From CAUZIZ01 sp965218775 (GTDB lineage Bacteria; Acidobacteriota; UBA6911; RPQK01; JAJDTT01), in NCBI GenBank assembly GCA_965218775.1, contig CBDCLS010000005.1:186001-250000 (forward strand): DNA of 64,000 nucleotides, written 5' to 3'. Both the position numbers and the translations under genes were made by a program. Below are positions 51,096 through 60,566 of this stretch, one piece after another (positions within the stretch are counted from its first letter, which is position 1; each line of letters begins with the position of its first letter). The notes under the pieces are model-generated. The model searched no databases. It worked only from the letters and a program-made list of their open reading frames with translations, and was not told the DNA's origin.

Positions 51096-51908
51096 ATGTC
51101 GAATGATCAGCTGATGCAGGGTGCCGTCCTGGGATTTCTCCAGGGGCTTACCGAGTTCCTTCCCATCAGCAGCTCGGCACATCTGATCGTCATTCCCTGG
51201 ATTCTGGGCTGGTCTTCCCTGGGACTCAGGTTCGATGTCATGGTGCATCTGGGGACGCTGCTGTCGGTACTCATCTTCTTTCGCGGGGATTGGTGGAGGA
51301 TGATCCGCCACTACGCATCTCGCTTGGGGGGAGGACCAAGGCGACCGGCCGAACCCCTCTCCGTTGCTCTTTTACTGGGCACGTTGCCCTGCGTGTTGGT
51401 GGGCCACTTCTTCTTCCCTGTTATCAAAGAATATCTGAGAGGCCCCCTGGTCGCAGCGACGGCGCTGGCCCTGTTCGCGTTGATTCTATTCTGGGCCGAC
51501 CGTAGGAGTGGGAAGGATCGTTCTGTGGAAGGGATTCGGTGGCGGGATGCCCTCTTCATAGGGATTGCTCAGACGCTGGCTTTTATACCCGGGGTCAGCC
51601 GCTCAGGAGTGACGGTCACTGCAGCGCTCCTCTTGGGCCTGAAGCGCCCCGAAGCAGCAAGGTTCTCGTTCCTGCTTTCCGCCCCCGTAATCGCGCTGGC
51701 CGGGGCTTCGGAGCTCTATTCACTGGCGGCGGCGGAAGCGGCGCCTGGCAGTGCTGGCCTGACTTTTCTGCTTGGTGTATCATGCTCTTTCATCAGCGGC
51801 TTCCTATGCATCAAGTACTTTTTGCGCTTTCTCGAAAGGCGCACGCTGCTCGCATTTGTAGCCTATCGACTGCTACTTTCTGCATTTATCTTTGCACTAG
51901 CGGCCTGA
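51096..51908 (+). CDS. uppP: Undecaprenyl-diphosphatase
   Basis: A 270-aa polytopic membrane enzyme that recycles undecaprenyl pyrophosphate for cell-wall synthesis. Family motifs: GFLQGLTEFLPISSSAHL near residue 13 and FIPGVSRSGVTVTAALLLGL near residue 162, which carry the catalytic Glu and Ser/Arg residues, plus about eight hydrophobic helices. Normal length. Its 3' end appears to overlap the next gene by about 100 bp in another frame. Confidence 0.95.
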   Translation: MSNDQLMQGAVLGFLQGLTEFLPISSSAHLIVIPWILGWSSLGLRFDVMVHLGTLLSVLIFFRGDWWRMIRHYASRLGGGPRRPAEPLSVALLLGTLPCVLVGHFFFPVIKEYLRGPLVAATALALFALILFWADRRSGKDRSVEGIRWRDALFIGIAQTLAFIPGVSRSGVTVTAALLLGLKRPEAARFSFLLSAPVIALAGASELYSLAAAEAAPGSAGLTFLLGVSCSFISGFLCIKYFLRFLERRTLLAFVAYRLLLSAFIFALAA

Positions 51909-52516
51909 GCGGCGAGAATACGACTAAAGCTCGGGAATCCGAGAGCAGGGTGGTCGCCTCCCGCCAGAACCTGATTCTCCGAGGGCACTTTCGGAGACAA
52001 TTCGCCATAAGCTTTGAATCCATCGCCCGCGGTTCTGATGATCCCTTCATGGGGCGTTACATCGACGCTCAGATCGATCACTATCTCAAGAACGTGCGGG
52101 TCAAACTACTTCGAATGAAGGTGGGCTACAGCACTGCTCGGGAAACCATCGATGAGGGTTCGGTTGGCCTAAAGAAGAAACTTTCTGTAGTGCAGCGGAA
52201 GCGCGTGAAAAATGCCTTGAAGCAGCTGGCGGACGCTGCCAATGGGCTGCGCTCAATGATTGCAACGATCCTACTGGGAGGTCTCGACGGAAAGGGCGAT
52301 CTCAGGCCAAGGGTGGGACCCACCGGCAAGGAGACAGCCTTCGCCTCGGAAATGAAGTTTCTGGAGGACGAGATCAGCTTGGCCGAAGAGCGGATACTCG
52401 GTTACTTCTTCAGTCAAACCCACACGGTGGAGGTCGACGAGATTCGAAATCAGAATATGCTGGTCCATTTGTATCGTGTGCGTGAGATGGCCAAGAAGCT
52501 GAGGAAGGCACTCTGA
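51806..52516 (+). CDS. Small exported or cytoplasmic helical protein of unknown function
   Basis: A frame of about 236 codons from the ATG within the uppP 3' end, giving a hydrophobic N-terminal stretch (ARICSLSTATFCIYLCTSGLSG) and then a helical, Lys-rich body (RGHFRRQFAISFESIARGSDD, VKLLRMKVGYSTARETIDEG, LVHLYRVREMAKKLRKAL). The start is uncertain; an unrecognised GTG or TTG downstream of the uppP stop is possible. Codon use after 51908 looks coding in this frame only. No family recognised. Confidence 0.55.
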   Translation: MHQVLFALSRKAHAARICSLSTATFCIYLCTSGLSGENTTKARESESRVVASRQNLILRGHFRRQFAISFESIARGSDDPFMGRYIDAQIDHYLKNVRVKLLRMKVGYSTARETIDEGSVGLKKKLSVVQRKRVKNALKQLADAANGLRSMIATILLGGLDGKGDLRPRVGPTGKETAFASEMKFLEDEISLAEERILGYFFSQTHTVEVDEIRNQNMLVHLYRVREMAKKLRKAL

Positions 52517-52556
52517 TTTGGAGAGCTTCTGCAATTGGTCTTTCGGGAGGTGACTC

Positions 52557-53229
52557 ATGACTTTTTTTCTACTCCTGGCGCTGGCTGCCCCGACTGGGAT
52601 CGAGATCGAGCCCATCCATCACGGATCTCTGGTGCTGAAATATCAGGGCAAGGTTATCCATGTAGACCCCTGGAGCCGTGGGAACTACGAAGGCGTTGCC
52701 AAGGCTGATCTGATATTGATAACCGACATCCATTCTGACCATATGGATCCTGACCAGATCCAGGAAGTCACGAAGCGCGGAAGCGTCATCATCGCTCCCG
52801 AGGCTGTCCAGAAGACGGTCACAGAGGCGCGGATCCTGCGAAATGGTGAGACCACCGAAGTGCTTGGGATCCGAATCGAAGCCATCCCTATGTACAACCT
52901 GAAGCGCGGGCCAGGCCCGGGGAAGCTCTACCATACCAAGGGAAGGGGAAACGGATATCTCCTGACTCTGGGACAAGAGCGGGTCTATGTTTCCGGAGAT
53001 ACCGAGTGCGTCCCTGAGATCAGGGCTCTCAAGAACGTCGACGCGGCATTCATCTGCATGAATCTGCCCTACACCATGACACCCCCAGGAAGCCGCGAGC
53101 TGCGTCAACAGCTTCCAGCCACGGGTGGTCTATCCCTATCACTACCGAGGGTCGGAGCTAGAAGAGTTCAAGCGTGGAGTCACGGCAGCAGGCACCGAGG
53201 TGCGCATTCTCGACTGGTATAGCAAATAG
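52557..53229 (+). pseudogene. MBL-fold metal-dependent hydrolase, frameshifted near the C-terminus
   Basis: The frame starts with a signal-like segment (MTFFLLLALAAP) after GGGAGGTG and has the metallo-beta-lactamase metal motif in ITDIHSDHMDPDQ, with VYVSGDTE and AFICMNLPYTMTP downstream, as in UlaG-type hydrolases. At a run of five C's (53082-53086) the frame is lost. Removing one C restores MTPQEAASCVNSFQPRVVYPYHYRG and RILDWYSK ending at TAG 53227-53229, the family's usual finish. So the native gene is 224 codons; the extra C is a mutation or a homopolymer sequencing error. The truncated product lacks the last metal ligand. Confidence 0.85.
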
Positions 53230-53255
53230 CACCCTGCCAGCTCATTCCGACGACC

Positions 53256-53792
53256 TCAGGCCTCTTGAGGCTCGGGCTCGCTCAATCCTTGAGGCTTGCG
53301 GCTTTGTTTCGACTCGGCGCTCCCCCGACTGAGGGCGAGGCAGCCGGTGCGATGGATATCTCGAATCCCGTAGGCCTGCATATTCTGAAGAAATCCATCT
53401 ATCTTCTCGGGCTTGCCTGTGATCTCGAAAATGTAGCTGCGGGGACCGACGTCGACCACGCGAGCTCTGAAAACCTCAGAAAGCGCAAGTATTTCGGCGC
53501 GATTGTCCTCCTTGACGCCCACCCTTACCAGGGCCATATCCCGGAGTATCTGAGTGGACGCATCATAGGGCACGACCTTCATCACATCGATCAACTTGTT
53601 CAACTGCTTCACCACCTGTTCTATTCCGGTGGCATCGGTCGAGGTGGACAAAGTGATGACCGACATGCTCGCCTTTTGAGTCGGAGCGACGTTGAGCGTC
53701 TCGATGTTATATCCTCGCTGGCTAAACAACCCCACGACGCTCGCCAACACACCCGCTCTGTTCTCAACCAGCAGGGAAAGCACTTGAGCCAT
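53256..53792 (-). CDS. ilvN: Acetolactate synthase small (regulatory) subunit
   Basis: A 178-aa regulatory subunit that gives the IlvB enzyme valine feedback inhibition. The N-terminal ACT domain is clear (LSLLVENRAGVLASVVGLFSQRGYNIETLNVAP), followed by the second domain (LVRVGVKEDNRAEILALSEVFRARVVDVG) and EKIDGFLQNMQAYGI. The last 30 residues are a polar tail not typical of the family. ilvB and ilvC, usually adjacent, are not in the window. Element C lies 46 bp upstream of the start. Confidence 0.92.
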   Translation of the reverse strand: MAQVLSLLVENRAGVLASVVGLFSQRGYNIETLNVAPTQKASMSVITLSTSTDATGIEQVVKQLNKLIDVMKVVPYDASTQILRDMALVRVGVKEDNRAEILALSEVFRARVVDVGPRSYIFEITGKPEKIDGFLQNMQAYGIRDIHRTGCLALSRGSAESKQSRKPQGLSEPEPQEA

Positions 53793-53837
53793 TATGATCT
53801 CCTCTGTCAGCTCGCCTCTTGAGCCGTCTTTCGTCTA

Positions 53838-54107
53838 GTACAGCGTTCTGTAAATACCGATACGTTTGTGGCGAGCGCGACGGGTCGAGTTCGCGAAGCG
53901 ACGCCGAACTCGATGCCTCGTATCTTGGAGGAGGCGCGACAAAGAAATCGGCGCGTCCCGTCGCCACCCGCAGGGCAGATGGGGGTTGCGGACGATCTCT
54001 GTGTTGGTCGTCGTCGAAGATGGCCAAGCATCGTCTTTCTCCTCCTGCCTTGATCTCGCCTCGCAAGCCCCATCTGCAAACGTATCGGTATTTACAGAAC
54101 GCTGTAC
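53838..54107. repeat. GTAC-ended palindromic element C (270 bp)
   Basis: Ends GTAC...GTAC, flanked by TA. The arms pair perfectly over 34 bp (CTAGTACAGCGTTCTGTAAA at left). Same length and orientation as element B, and its interior is closely similar, but the arms differ in about half their positions in both arms at once. It lies just 5' of ilvN and between ilvN and glnD. Confidence 0.9.
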
Positions 54108-54113
54108 TAGTCA

Positions 54114-54455
54114 GGATAAAAAGTCTTCCCTCCAGAGTCAACGGAGCGGTTCAAGAGAACTGAGGTCGACCCTCGGCTACAAGCCGAGGGTCGAAGGAGG
54201 TCGAATCGAATTCGACTCGCGGTCGGCTTTGGTCGTAGGGGTGGCCTTCAGGCCGCCGTACGTCGATCTGAGCTCGACCGCTTTTCTTCGGCCTGGAGGC
54301 CAAAGCTACGTCACAGACCAACTCTCCCTTTACTCGGAGAGTACCCTATCGTTCCCCTTCGGGGGACCGATGGGGGACACTAATTGCGCACTTGGAAGAG
54401 CTATCCGGCTGCCTAGAGCGTCGTTCTCAGAGGCCTTTTCATTTATGATGAAATC
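54114..54455. repeat. Cluster of short hairpins upstream of glnD
   Basis: About 340 bp without a gene but dense in palindromes: CGACCCTCGGC/GCCGAGGGTCG (54168-54195), TCGAATTCGA, GGCCTTCAGGCC, TCTCC...GGAGA and GTTCCCC...GGGGGAC. The piece GCCTGGAGGCCAAAGCTACG (54290s) recurs as GCCTGGAGACCCAAGCTACG at 60532-60551, so this is a dispersed repeat family. Confidence 0.6.
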
Positions 54456-56941
54456 ATGAGGTCGGGCGCCGTGTCGACAGCTTCACTCAAGAGCAGCTAC
54501 GGCCGTACCAGGCTCGGCATCGAGCAGCGCTTTATGGATCGAAAGAATCCGGAGGTAGCCCTGACAGAACTGGCTCAGGCAGTCGATGACCTGGTAACCC
54601 AGGTAGCGGAGCCGTTTCAGCGGCAGAGCGACTTCAGTCTGATCGCCTTGGGGGGCTATGGACGTCGCGAGATGTATCCCCACTCAGACGTCGACTTGCT
54701 CATCCTCTTTCGGGAGGCGAAGCGGGAGGTCGTCGAGAGCAGTGTCACCAGAATGCTCCAACAACTGTGGGACCTGGGACTGGACCTGGGACATCAGGTC
54801 TGGTCGATTGATCAACTGGAAGGTGCCCTGGAACCGATTGAGTTCGGCCTGGCCCTGCTAGATGCCAGACTGCTCGTGAACGGTCGGGGTCCGGGACAAA
54901 CCCTCTTGGATTCGCTGCTTCCCGGTCTTCTTGGCCAGAACCGATCCAGACTCGAAGAGACAATCATTTCGCTCGCAGAAGAGAGACATCGGAACTTCCG
55001 AGGCACCATCTACCAGTTGGAACCCGATCTGAAACAGGCACCCGGCGGGCTGAGAGATTACCTGACAGGCAAATGGCTATTGCAGTTGGGCGGGACTCGT
55101 CCCTTCCTGACCCAGAGCCAGGCCGAAATCGAAGAAGCCGCTAGCTTCATGAGAAGAGCCAGGATCTGGCTGCACTTCAGTAGCGGTCGAAATCAGAATC
55201 GGCTCAGACACCCACTGCAGGAGGCACTCGCTCTAGCCTTGTACGGTTCGAAGAGCGGAGACCGTCCAGACGTCGAAACCCTGATGAAAGAGTATTTTCT
55301 GAATGCCCGCATCTTGAATAGTTTTTGCGACAAGCTGATGGAAACCCGAAGACCGGTGCCATCAGTTTCCGCGATTGCAGTCTCCGAGATTGCGTTCCAG
55401 GACAATGCGGAGGCCGTACTGCGGATCTTCCTGCAATCCATTCAGGAGTCGCGTCCTTTGAGCGACGTCACCCGCAGTGCGATTGTCCGATCTCTTCCCG
55501 GCTTTCGTGCAAGCTTACGCTGCCCTCTGCTTAGGAATCTGCTACGCGGCCTGTTCCAGCCTCGTCCGGGACTCTATCGAAGCCTTACCGAGATGTACGA
55601 GTTAGGTGTCTTGGAATCTCTATTTCCTGAGTTTGGCGTCGTCAAAGCTCGCGTCATTCGAGACGACTATCATCAGTTCACAGTGGACGAGCATAGTCTG
55701 CTGGCCATCAAGCAGGTAGAGCTGCTGCTAGGCGATGAAAACGAGATGGACCAGCGCTTTGTGGGACTCCTGCAAGAGACGCCCGAGCCCGAGCTCCTGA
55801 CCCTGGCACTGTTGCTTCACGACGTGGGAAAGAGTGATGAGGAAGGGCACGCTACTCGAAGCGCCGACATGGCCGTGACGGCTCTCGAACGGCTGGATTT
55901 CAGTTCAGAAGAGATCGATATCATCGTCTTCTTGATCCGAAGTCACCTGGCGATGTCGTCCGTCATGTTCCGTCGAGATCTGGATGATCCGAGTGTCATC
56001 GACACATTTTCCGATCTGGTACAGGACCGACACGGCTGCGGCTGCTAACCTTGCTGACCTATGCCGACATCAAGGCCGTTGCTCCCGGTACCTTGAATCA
56101 GTGGAAGCGAGACCTGCTCTGGCAGCTGTATGTAGAAAGTTACCGTAAGTTGACGTACGGCTTCGGCGAAGAGCGGGTGCAAGAGGAGGATGTCGAGGAA
56201 CGCCTCCTGGCAGCTTTACCCGATGACCTGGAGGCGGAGGGATTCGAGCGCTTCCTCGAGGGGTTTCCCTTGAGCTACCTGAAAACGACGTCGGCTACCG
56301 AAGTCTATCAGCACTATCGCTTGGCTCGCTGCCGCACTCGAGATGATCCGGTTCAACTGGCCTTAACCTTTGACGGGACCTACTACCGACTCTGCGTGGT
56401 CGCGCCCGACCGATCCTATCTCTTTGCCAAGATTGCCGGCGTACTTTCCTACTTCGACATGAATATTTTTCGAGGCTATGGATTCGCCAACCGGCAGGGG
56501 ACCGCACTCGATCTTTTCCGATTCTCGGATACCAGAAAGGTCTTTTCCCTCAACCCGACAGAAGAGGAACGGTTTCTTCAACTGCTGCACGAGGTCATCA
56601 GAGGGGAAGTCCCCGTCGAGAGTCTCTTGCGAGGCAAAGAGACGAGTCTGGTCCACCGAAGGCGCTTCGGGAGCATCCCAGAACCACGACTCTACTTTGA
56701 CAACGACACCTCGGACGGTTATACGATCGCGGAGATCCTAGCGCCCGACTCAATTGGTCTGCTCTATCGAATCGGCCAGGAGATCGCGGGCGTGGAATGT
56801 AACATCGAGCTTCTGCTTATCAACACCGAAGGCAGCCGAGCGGCGGACGTCTTCTATTTAACGCATAGGGGACGTAAACTCGGACCTGAGTTGCAAGAGC
56901 AATTGAGAAAACGGATTATCGATTCGATATCGGTTCCATGA
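54456..56941 (+). pseudogene. glnD: Protein-PII uridylyltransferase GlnD, single-base frameshift
   Basis: The enzyme adds or removes UMP on PII in response to glutamine. The first frame (54456-56048, 530 codons) has the nucleotidyltransferase site GGYGRREMYPHSDVDLL (residues 66-82) and the HD hydrolase motif LLLHDVGKSDEEGHATR (about 453-469), and ends abnormally in QDRHGCGC. The second frame (to 56941) continues with RLRLLTLLTYADIKAVAPG and two ACT domains (RLCVVAPDRSYLFAKIAGVL and YTIAEILAPDSIGLLYRIGQ). One missing base near 56031-56033 explains both halves; total length about 826 fits GlnD. All domains are otherwise intact, which favours a sequencing error over decay. Followed by glnB after 10 bp. 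Confidence 0.9.
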
Positions 56942-56951
56942 GGATGTTGCT

Positions 56952-57284
56952 ATGAAGATCATTGTGGCTATTGTCCGTCCCAGCAAGGTTGAGGAGATAA
57001 AGGATGCTTTGAGCGGGCTCAAGATCTCCGGCATGACGATTTCTGAGGTGCGAGGCCACGGCCGACAGAAGGGACACACCGCCATCTATCGGGGCAAAGA
57101 GTACAGCGTCAGCCTGTTGCCCAAGATGAAGGTGGAAATCGTCCTACCTGACGAACTGGTGGAAGAAACAATCGAGACCATCATCCAGACCGCCAGGACC
57201 GGAGAGATCGGAGACGGTCGTGTCTTTGTGTTGCCCGTGGAGCAAGCCTACAACATTCGAACCGGGGAAAGGGATGTTCCGTGA
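56952..57284 (+). CDS. glnB: Nitrogen regulatory protein P-II
   Basis: A 110-aa PII trimer subunit that senses 2-oxoglutarate and ATP/ADP and controls GlnE and NtrB. Opening MKIIVAIVRPSKVEEIKDAL, the T-loop GHGRQKGHTAIYRGKEYSV with the uridylylation site Tyr51, the B-loop TGEIGDGRVFVLPVEQA and the C-terminal IRTGE are all present. The loop starts GHGRQKGH, as in GlnB/GlnK proteins. Directly downstream of glnD, which modifies Tyr51. No amtB is adjacent, so it is called GlnB and not GlnK. Confidence 0.94.
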   Translation: MKIIVAIVRPSKVEEIKDALSGLKISGMTISEVRGHGRQKGHTAIYRGKEYSVSLLPKMKVEIVLPDELVEETIETIIQTARTGEIGDGRVFVLPVEQAYNIRTGERDVP

Positions 57285-57291
57285 AGTTCCA

Positions 57292-57472
57292 AGACAAGAT
57301 ACAAACGAATGCCATATCACAAATACCAAATAATCCAGAGTAACCCCGGATTCAACGCAGCTCCCACTTTGCTGGGACTCGGACCAGCAGCCTTGCCTTT
57401 TCTCAGCGTTCCCTGGTCGTCGCAACCTCTTGATGCTTGGAATCTGGGATTTGTTTGTATCTTGTAACTTGA
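57292..57472. repeat. Palindromic element G2 (about 181 bp) between convergent glnB and glnE
   Basis: Left arm CAAGATACAAACGAATGCCA and right arm GGGATTTGTTTGTATCTTG pair over about 20 bp with two mismatches. It shares ATTCCAAGCATCAA and the arm motif with G1 at 40374-40569, in the opposite orientation. Confidence 0.75.
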
Positions 57473-57484
57473 GATTTGCAACCG

Positions 57485-60436
57485 CTACCGGCCGAAGAAC
57501 CGCCTGTAGACCTGTCGAGTCGAGTCTGTCACCAATTGGTATTGATCCAGCAGGGCGCTAGCTGACTTGAAACCGAGAAGGCGGGCCAAGGTGGCGGACT
57601 GGACGCCTTCCTGCGAAAGGGTGTTGGTGGAGCGTTCGTGAAGCAGTCGCTGCATGGCCTCGACTGCGAAGAGGAACTGGAGCGCAGTTTGCAGTACGGT
57701 GCTGTTCTTTTGATCTAGATGTCCTTTTTGCGTCAAGGTCTGGATTGCTTCCAAGGTCCCCCGTTCCCGGACCTGGTGCTGGATCTGCAGGTACTGGACA
57801 ACGAACTGAATGTCCATCAGGCCGCCCCTTCCGACCTTGAAGTCGTGACATCCTGAGACCTTCTCCTTTCCGATCTCCAACTCCTTGCGGAGTCGGATTC
57901 GACCCAACTCAGAACACTCGGAGGTCGAGAACGGTTTTTTCCAAATCAACGACTCCACGGGAAATGGAGAGCCAAAGGACAGGATAGGACGGAGCTTGAC
58001 ATAGGCCAACCTCTCCCAAGGTTGAACCCTCTCCTCGAAATACTTCTCCAGGGAACCGAAGGCTACCGCCAGCGAGCTGAGCCCCCCTTCGGGACGGAGA
58101 CGGAAATCCAATCGGTAAGCCTGGCCCAATTCCGTATAGGCCTCCATTTCATGACGAAGGCTCTTCAGCAGGCGCGCGAACCCTTCGCCGAGCGGTGTCG
58201 ACTGGCGACTCTCGAAAACCAACAGCAGGTCCAGATCGGAGTGGTAGGTCAGCTCCTGGCCACCCAGCTTGCCTAGTGCCAGCAAGGCGAAGCGCTCACT
58301 CCGTAGCTCGGGCGACTCCTTCAGCAGTTCCTGGAAGCAGTGGCTCACGCAAACGTCTGCCAGTTGGCTGAGTGCGAATCGACTGTTGTTCTGGCCCGGT
58401 TCGAATAGGTCTCCCAGAGCCAGTTTGAACTCCTCGCGGCGCTTGAATAGCCGTAAAGTGTCCCGGAGTGCCTCGCCCTTGATCTGCGCCTGTTCTTCGA
58501 GCCTCGAAAGAGCGCCGGGATCGGCCTCGGAGGGGACAGGCGTCGAAATGGCATCGAGCAGTTCCGGTCTCCTGATCAGCGTCTCGGAAAGAAAGTCACT
58601 GCTGCTCAGGATCGTCAGGAGACGCTCACGTAAGGTTGGATTCTCGATGAGTTCGGTATAGAGACTGGCCCTTGAGCCCAGGCTGCTGCAGAATCGATCG
58701 AGTCGATTGAAGAGGAGGTTGGGTTCGGGAGTCACTCGACCAAAGACGATCAGATGAGGAACCAGGTTGGCCAACAGATTACGCAGCCGACTGGGCGAGT
58801 AGGGAAAGGCAGTTGCACCCTTTAACATCTGGATGCCCTCGAGGATGGGGAGGGGGTCCTGGATTCCATGGGTCTTCAGAATGGCGCTGCCTTCGTCCTC
58901 ACTCAAAACTGGATTGAGAACCAACTCCTCTAGCCCTCGTCTTTTCGAAGCCGTCTCGAACAGGGTCTCAAAAATCCTTCGAACTCCCTGCTGGTGACCC
59001 TCCAGATGGCGGCGGAAGCGCTCGACAGGATCTTCTTCGCCGGGCGCCGTTCGGAACCCCAGTCGGTGAGCGCAGCGCGCCAGTTCCGAGTCCAGGCTCG
59101 GCAGCTCATGGGTCTGCAGGTCTTCGACCAACTGGAGTTTGTGCTCCAGGTCACGCAGGAAGAGATAGGCCTTTCGCAGGACTTGATGATCGTTTTCTTC
59201 AATGAATTCGTGCTCCAGAAGCCGGTCTAGCGCCGAGAGCGTCTGGGGGGTGCGGATCCCAGGAGTGGAACCACCGTAGAGCAACTGGAAGGTCTGGACA
59301 AAGAACTCGATCTCGCGGATGCCACCCGAGCCCAACTTGATGTCCCGGTTGCTGGTTTCCCGTCGCCCCAATTCACGATCGATTTTTCTCTTGAGCCAGC
59401 GGATCTCCTCCACGGCACCCTGGTCGAGGTACTTCTTGTAAACGAAGTCGCTGATGGATTGGAGAAATCGGCTTCCAAGCTGCGGGTCACCGGCCACGTA
59501 TCGAGTTTTCAGGAGGGCCAAACGATCGAGTGTATCCGCCCAGGTTTCAGTAAAGGCTGCATAGGCTTCCAAAGAATAGATAATCTCTCCTGCGCTACCC
59601 ATGGGGCGCAGCCGTAGATCCACACGATAGAGTCGTCCTTCCTCCGTGAAGGCCCCCAGGGTCTGCGTGAAAGTGCGTGCGAACCTGGCCATGAGTTGGG
59701 CGTCCGTATCATCTCCCCGCAGATAGATGAGATCGATGTCCGAGCTGAAGTTGAGTTCCTCTCCACCCAACTTGCCCAGAGCCAGCACCGCGAAGCCAGT
59801 AGGGGAGGGAAGAAGCTCCTTAGCCAGAATCAGAAAGAGTTGCTTGAGCAGCGACTCGGCTAGATAGGACAACTGAAGGGCGGTGGTAGCAGAATTGCTG
59901 CCCTCTCGAATATCCTGGGTGGCGATCCTGAGCGACTCTCGCCGCTGATAGCGCCGCAAAGCATCGATGGCCAATTCCGGCGAATCAAAGGGAAGGACGG
60001 CCTCCTTGGCATGATCCTGGAAATAGCGTCGCCCCTCGACACAATCGAGACGATCCTCCTCTAACAACCAATAGAAATACTCAGGATTTCGCAGGAGTAG
60101 CTGGGCAAGATGGGCCGATGTTCCCAGAATCTGGATCAGGATCTCCAAGGCCTGGGGCTGCGCTTGGAGGAACCCGAGCAGGCCAAGAGGATTGGGAATT
60201 CTCTCAAACAGCCTCTCCAGTCGCAGCAGCGCCGCGTCCGGATCGGCCGTCTTCCCTGCCTGCTCCAGAAGTGGACCCGCTGTCTCAGCTAGGAGCCTAT
60301 GATCCCCAACGCGATCTGCGATTTGCTGCAGCTGGTGATCGCTCTGATCCGGATGCTGGAAACCGTAGCCTGTGAGGAAGGCACGGACTTGCTCGGCGGA
60401 AAGCTGGGGAGAGAGGATAAGGTCCCGAGCATGCAT
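57485..60436 (-). CDS. glnE: Bifunctional glutamine-synthetase adenylyltransferase/deadenylase
   Basis: A 983-aa enzyme that adds AMP to and removes it from glutamine synthetase, under PII control. The N-terminal (deadenylase) nucleotidyltransferase site is LALGKLGGEELNFSSDIDLIYL (219-239) and the C-terminal (adenylylase) site LALGKLGGQELTYHSDLDLLLVF (about 715-735), each with G-x9-12-D-x-D; DLRLRPMGSAG and DFRLRPEGGLSSL follow each. Ends with RLLGFKSASALLDQYQ. Full length. The gene it acts on, glnA, is next upstream on the same strand, 130 bp away. Confidence 0.95.
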   Translation of the reverse strand: MHARDLILSPQLSAEQVRAFLTGYGFQHPDQSDHQLQQIADRVGDHRLLAETAGPLLEQAGKTADPDAALLRLERLFERIPNPLGLLGFLQAQPQALEILIQILGTSAHLAQLLLRNPEYFYWLLEEDRLDCVEGRRYFQDHAKEAVLPFDSPELAIDALRRYQRRESLRIATQDIREGSNSATTALQLSYLAESLLKQLFLILAKELLPSPTGFAVLALGKLGGEELNFSSDIDLIYLRGDDTDAQLMARFARTFTQTLGAFTEEGRLYRVDLRLRPMGSAGEIIYSLEAYAAFTETWADTLDRLALLKTRYVAGDPQLGSRFLQSISDFVYKKYLDQGAVEEIRWLKRKIDRELGRRETSNRDIKLGSGGIREIEFFVQTFQLLYGGSTPGIRTPQTLSALDRLLEHEFIEENDHQVLRKAYLFLRDLEHKLQLVEDLQTHELPSLDSELARCAHRLGFRTAPGEEDPVERFRRHLEGHQQGVRRIFETLFETASKRRGLEELVLNPVLSEDEGSAILKTHGIQDPLPILEGIQMLKGATAFPYSPSRLRNLLANLVPHLIVFGRVTPEPNLLFNRLDRFCSSLGSRASLYTELIENPTLRERLLTILSSSDFLSETLIRRPELLDAISTPVPSEADPGALSRLEEQAQIKGEALRDTLRLFKRREEFKLALGDLFEPGQNNSRFALSQLADVCVSHCFQELLKESPELRSERFALLALGKLGGQELTYHSDLDLLLVFESRQSTPLGEGFARLLKSLRHEMEAYTELGQAYRLDFRLRPEGGLSSLAVAFGSLEKYFEERVQPWERLAYVKLRPILSFGSPFPVESLIWKKPFSTSECSELGRIRLRKELEIGKEKVSGCHDFKVGRGGLMDIQFVVQYLQIQHQVRERGTLEAIQTLTQKGHLDQKNSTVLQTALQFLFAVEAMQRLLHERSTNTLSQEGVQSATLARLLGFKSASALLDQYQLVTDSTRQVYRRFFGR

Positions 60437-60483
60437 CGTTCATTCTAGCATGCACAAGGTCCTAGTCGTGCCAGTGGTAGTGA

Positions 60484-60544
60484 AGGTCTCCAGGTCCCTT
60501 CCGTCGAGCTCCGAGGCTCGACGGAAATACTTGGCCTGGAGACC
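60484..60544. repeat. Long hairpin between glnE and glnA
   Basis: GGTCTCCAGG and CCTGGAGACC pair outside, and TTCCGTCGAGC and GCTCGACGGAA pair inside, around TCCGAG. No T run follows, so it is not a standard terminator. The tail GCCTGGAGACCCAAGCTACG matches a piece of the hairpin cluster at 54.3 kb. Confidence 0.75.
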
Positions 60545-60566
60545 CAAGCTACGTTTGACACCAGCT

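Noticed and set aside
60484..60544. Terminator for glnA
   Set aside because: Strong stem but no following T run on the minus strand, and its tail matches a dispersed repeat; kept as a repeat.
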